The notes under the pieces were generated by a model, which saw nothing but the letters and a program-made list of their open reading frames with translations, was not told where the DNA came from and did no database searches. From Bacteroidales bacterium (GTDB lineage Bacteria; Bacteroidota; Bacteroidia; Bacteroidales; P3): a stretch of 9,780 bases of DNA. Position 1 is the first letter of the stretch. Every line of letters starts with the position of its first letter. The translations under genes were made by a program, and so were the position numbers. The stretch is taken from contig JAGNRX010000035.1 of assembly GCA_017988355.1 (NCBI GenBank), positions 1-9,780 of the forward strand. The letters run 5' to 3'. Shown one piece after another: positions 7,158 through 9,780 of the stretch.

Positions 7158-7694
7158 ATGAACATAGAACTATTAGCAAAACAAGGAGCAAAGAAAGTAT
7201 ATACTAATCTTGCTGGCAGAACTTACGATGAGATTTTATTCAAGAGAAAGGATCTATATAATATGTTTGCTCTTAATAAAGAGGAGAAATATAAGAGTGA
7301 GTTGGTTGCAACAATTAAGGGAGTTAATTATGTGAATGATGCTTTCTCAACCAATAATAATATTACTTGGTTTACTATGGAGCAGATAGGAAGTAAGATT
7401 ATTTGGATTGTGAGCAATGATTTAGAAGCAAAGGACTATGCAAGCCTAATGAGTGTTTGTGAGCAGAAAGTTTCGGTTCTTATTGTCTTTGGAGAAAATA
7501 CTAATATGCTGAAATCTACATTCAAAGATATTATTCCAACTATCCTGCCAGTGAATGATATGAATGATGCTGTGCTTTTGGCAAGTGCTGTGGCAGAGGG
7601 TGGTGATGTTGTTTTGTATTCCCCTGCAAATGGTGAAAGAGAAGATATTGAGAAAAGAGGATTGGGGTTTTCTAGTTCGGTAAATAATTTATAG
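7158..7694 (+). CDS. murD: Truncated MurD-like protein: C-terminal Mur ligase domain without the ATP-binding domain
   Basis: This 178-residue ORF sits where dcw operons carry murD, the D-glutamate ligase (usually about 440-450 residues). From about residue 45 it follows the MurD C-terminal domain: KGVNYVNDAFSTNNNITW (54-71) matches the family's G-x-x-x-x-NDSKATN-x-x-x-x-W. KDYASL, LIVFGEN, MNDAV, YSPAN and KRGLGF correspond to the later strands and helices. KDLYN (31-35) looks like the HNLYN motif that ends the central domain, followed by a linker shorter than usual. The UDP-binding domain and the P-loop GxxGKT are absent. D-Glu-site residues are also altered: NDSKATN reads NDAFSTN, the Gly/Lys-rich GG-x-x-KG loop reads SNDLEA, and the SP-x-x-ASFD segment reads SPANGERE. 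It should therefore not be an active ligase. The frame is intact and starts 2 bp after mraY, so it may still be translated. Function unknown. Confidence 0.8.
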   Translation: MNIELLAKQGAKKVYTNLAGRTYDEILFKRKDLYNMFALNKEEKYKSELVATIKGVNYVNDAFSTNNNITWFTMEQIGSKIIWIVSNDLEAKDYASLMSVCEQKVSVLIVFGENTNMLKSTFKDIIPTILPVNDMNDAVLLASAVAEGGDVVLYSPANGEREDIEKRGLGFSSSVNNL

Positions 7695-7738
7695 TTTAGA
7701 TAGTTTATAGTTTAGGGTTTATAGTTAGATAATTTATA
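7692..7738 (+). repeat. GTTTAnn heptad array in the murD'-ftsW gap
   Basis: This is the only internal gap in the operon longer than 16 bp. GTTTA starts at 7694, 7703, 7710 and 7717, with GTTAG at 7724 (spacing 9, 7, 7, 7), and further TTTATA strings run up to the ftsW start. TTTATAGTTTA occurs at 7688-7698 and 7704-7714. As in the array at 85-120, the first G is the last base of a TAG stop codon, and TAGTTTAGGGTTTA (7708-7721) is identical to 83-96. No stem-loop terminator and no clear promoter are seen here, although TAGTTTAG strings vaguely resemble TAnnTTTG. Confidence 0.6.
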
Positions 7739-8962
7739 ATGGCAAAGAAGATTAAAAAGTTTAAGTTTAGGATTAAGGGCGACAAAATCATTTGGATGGT
7801 CTTCCTCTTACTTATTGCTATATCTTGCTTAGAGGTTTATAGTACTATTGGAAAGACTGTTTATGAAAAACAAGGAGGCACCCCTATGGGAATGTTCTCT
7901 AAGCACCTTTTCATCCTATTCTTAGGAACTTGCGTTATGTATGCTGTTCACCATATTAAATATACTTATTTCTCAAGGTTTGCTAAGATGGGGATTATTA
8001 TCTCCTTTGCTCTTCTTTCTGTTACCCTCTTACTTGGTTCTTTGGGTGGTAAGTCTGCTGCTCGTTGGGTTTTGATTCCACTGATTGGTCAGTTCCAACC
8101 CTCAGAGATTGTTAAGATTATTCTAATTGTTTATGTTGCAAGGGTGCTTGCCCTCTACCAAGACAAGATTAAATCTTTGGATGTGTTTAAAAAGCTAATG
8201 ATGGTTATTGGTGGAATTTGTATTTTGATTTTCCCTGAAAACTTTTCAACTGCTGCAATTCTATTTGGGATTTGTTTTCTTATGATGTTTATTGGTAGGA
8301 TTAATCTTAAATACTTAGGTTTGATTGTTCTTGTTGGAGTTATTGGCATTGTTTCAATCTTTTCTGTGCTTCAAAGTAAACCTGACTTGCTTTCTCGTGG
8401 TGGAACATGGGTTAATAGGATTGAAGAGTTTAGAAATCCAGATAAGACTGCTATAACTCAATCTAACCAAGCACAGATGGCTATTGCTACGGGTGGTTTC
8501 TTTGGAAAGTTTGTGGGAAATACAACTCAGGCAAGGTTTTTGAGTGAGAGCCATAATGACTTTATATTTGCAATAATCATTGAAGAGGGAGGTGTGATAT
8601 TAGGTTTGGTTATTATTATCCTTTACCTTATCCTCCTTTATAGGGGTATTCAAGTGGCAAGACGTTCAAAGGGTTATTTTGGTGCCTTTTGTGCTATTGG
8701 ACTTACGATTATGATTGTTTTCCAAGCCTTAATAAATATGTTTGTTGCAACAGGTATTACGCCTGTGACTGGTCAAACTCTTCCTTTTATTAGCTATGGT
8801 GGTACTTCTTTCTTATTTAGTTGTATTGCCTTAGGGATTGTTTTAAGCATTAGTGCAGAAGCAAATAAAGACCAAGAAAAGGCATCTCTTGAACAAGATA
8901 TTATTGAAGAGGATAGTCCTGAGAGTGATAGTGAGAGCGAAACTCAAGAGGCTGTTAATTAA
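7739..8962 (+). CDS. ftsW: Septal peptidoglycan glycosyltransferase FtsW (SEDS family)
   Basis: A polytopic SEDS-family membrane protein that polymerises lipid II into glycan strands at the septum, paired with the class B PBP encoded upstream. It has 407 residues: a basic N-terminal tail (1-16), then about ten hydrophobic segments between about 18 and 372. SEDS motifs are visible: SAARWVLIP followed by QFQPSE (about 106-123), PENFSTA (166-172), and ESHNDFIFA (270-278), in which D274 should be the catalytic Asp. GITPVTGQTLPFISYGGTS (339-357) follows. FtsW rather than RodA is chosen from the dcw context. The C-terminus (374-407) is a hydrophilic acidic/Ser tail. It starts after the heptad-repeat gap without a Shine-Dalgarno sequence and ends 16 bp before murG. 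Confidence 0.94.
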   Translation: MAKKIKKFKFRIKGDKIIWMVFLLLIAISCLEVYSTIGKTVYEKQGGTPMGMFSKHLFILFLGTCVMYAVHHIKYTYFSRFAKMGIIISFALLSVTLLLGSLGGKSAARWVLIPLIGQFQPSEIVKIILIVYVARVLALYQDKIKSLDVFKKLMMVIGGICILIFPENFSTAAILFGICFLMMFIGRINLKYLGLIVLVGVIGIVSIFSVLQSKPDLLSRGGTWVNRIEEFRNPDKTAITQSNQAQMAIATGGFFGKFVGNTTQARFLSESHNDFIFAIIIEEGGVILGLVIIILYLILLYRGIQVARRSKGYFGAFCAIGLTIMIVFQALINMFVATGITPVTGQTLPFISYGGTSFLFSCIALGIVLSISAEANKDQEKASLEQDIIEEDSPESDSESETQEAVN

Positions 8963-8978
8963 TTAAAAACACAAGAAT

Positions 8979-9780
8979 ATGAAAGTAATAATTAGTGGTG
9001 GAGGAACAGGAGGGCATATATTCCCAGCTGTGGCAATTGCAAACGCTATTAAGAAAAAATATAGCGATTGTGATATTCTTTTTATTGGAGCAAAGAATAG
9101 GATGGAGATGGAGAAGGTGCCTCAGGCTGGTTATAAGATTGAGGGGTTGTGGATTAGTGGTTTGCAAAGACGCCTTACTTTAAAGAATGTCAGTTTTCCG
9201 TTTAAGGTTGTTTCAAGCATTATTAAAGCTTTTATGTTGATTCAGAGATTTAAACCAGATATAGTTATTGGTGTTGGGGGTTTTGCCTCGGGTCCTACTC
9301 TAAGAGCTGCAACAACGCTTGGTTATCCTACCCTAATTCAAGAACAAAATTCTTATCCTGGCATTACTAATAAACTACTTGCTAAGAAGGTTGATAAGAT
9401 ATGTGTTGCATACGACAAAATGAATAGGTGGTTTGATGAGAAGAAGATATGCTTTACTGGAAATCCTGTTAGGCAAAACATTGTTGATATTGAAAACAAA
9501 AGAGAAGCAGCTGCAATCCATTTTGAATTAGAACAAACCAAGAGAACTGTTTTAGTTGTTGGTGGTAGCTTAGGTGCTAGAACTATAAATGAAAGTATTG
9601 CAAAAGGTTTAAGGTTCTTTGTGGAAAATGATATTCAACTTATTTGGCAAACAGGTAAGAACTATTTTGATAAGGCTAAGCAAGAGGCTTCTGGGTTTAA
9701 TTCAAATAATATTAAAGTCTATGATTTTATTTATGAAATGGATTTAGCTTATAGTATGGCTGATGTTATTGTTTCAAGAG
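8979..9780 (+). CDS. murG: UDP-GlcNAc--undecaprenyl-PP-MurNAc-pentapeptide GlcNAc transferase MurG (3' end outside window)
   Basis: A GT28-family glycosyltransferase at the cytoplasmic face of the membrane that adds GlcNAc to lipid I to make lipid II. The frame stays open from ATG 8979 to the window edge, giving 267 residues of an expected 355-370. Motifs seen are: first Gly-rich loop GGGTGGH (7-13); GVGGFASGP (98-106), the second loop; QEQNSYPG (121-128); GNPVR (161-165); GGSLGA (195-200), the third loop that opens the UDP-GlcNAc domain; and WQTGK (223-227). The missing part would hold the rest of the donor-binding domain. It is intact as far as visible and uses the lipid I made by MraY upstream. 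Confidence 0.95.
   Translation, partial: MKVIISGGGTGGHIFPAVAIANAIKKKYSDCDILFIGAKNRMEMEKVPQAGYKIEGLWISGLQRRLTLKNVSFPFKVVSSIIKAFMLIQRFKPDIVIGVGGFASGPTLRAATTLGYPTLIQEQNSYPGITNKLLAKKVDKICVAYDKMNRWFDEKKICFTGNPVRQNIVDIENKREAAAIHFELEQTKRTVLVVGGSLGARTINESIAKGLRFFVENDIQLIWQTGKNYFDKAKQEASGFNSNNIKVYDFIYEMDLAYSMADVIVSR

Noticed and set aside
7158..7694. Assembly or sequencing artefact as the cause of the short murD
   Set aside because: The ORF is clean, has its own ATG 2 bp after an intact mraY stop, and carries point substitutions at conserved sites plus a shortened linker, which a simple assembly collapse would not create. An assembly deletion still deserves a check.

Overview
The window carries most of a division and cell wall (dcw) operon, all on the + strand, from an AT-rich bacterium that is probably a Bacteroidota member, most likely Bacteroidales. 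The pointers are: the gene order mraZ-rsmH-ftsL-ftsI-murE-mraY-murD'-ftsW-murG; an FtsI with one C-terminal PASTA domain; a MraY with a large extra loop of the kind I associate with this phylum; almost no Shine-Dalgarno sequences; and a TAnnTTTG promoter element (TAATTTTG) ahead of mraZ. The phylum call is inference from these traits. MurE has the DNPR signature, so the peptidoglycan should contain meso-diaminopimelate.

Layout: positions 2-85 hold the last codons of an upstream + strand gene. Positions 86-531 are a non-coding stretch built largely of repeats. In order these are a GTTTAnn heptad array starting at the stop codon of the upstream gene, two related palindromic elements lying in opposite orientation (120-213 and 230-336), a short third fragment, then a duplicated 16-bp TGGG-containing motif (candidate MraZ operator) and a candidate promoter. 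From 532 to the window end, nine genes are packed with overlaps or gaps of at most 16 bp. The one exception is a 44-bp gap before ftsW, which holds a second GTTTAnn array that also starts at a stop codon. murG runs off the right edge.

How the genes work together: MraZ is the operon's DNA-binding regulator and RsmH methylates 16S rRNA. MurE adds the third stem-peptide residue in the cytoplasm, MraY makes lipid I and MurG makes lipid II. FtsW polymerises glycan and FtsI crosslinks it at the septum, with FtsL as part of the divisome that controls them.

The main anomaly is at the murD position. In place of a roughly 450-residue D-glutamate ligase there is an intact 178-codon ORF. It keeps the MurD C-terminal domain and a scrap of the central domain, has no ATP-binding P-loop, and has lost several D-Glu-site residues. 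It sits 2 bp after mraY, so this is not an edge or sequencing truncation. Either a complete MurD is encoded elsewhere or this step is done differently. The two inverted palindromic elements and the stop-codon-linked heptad arrays are the other structures that gene annotation does not explain.
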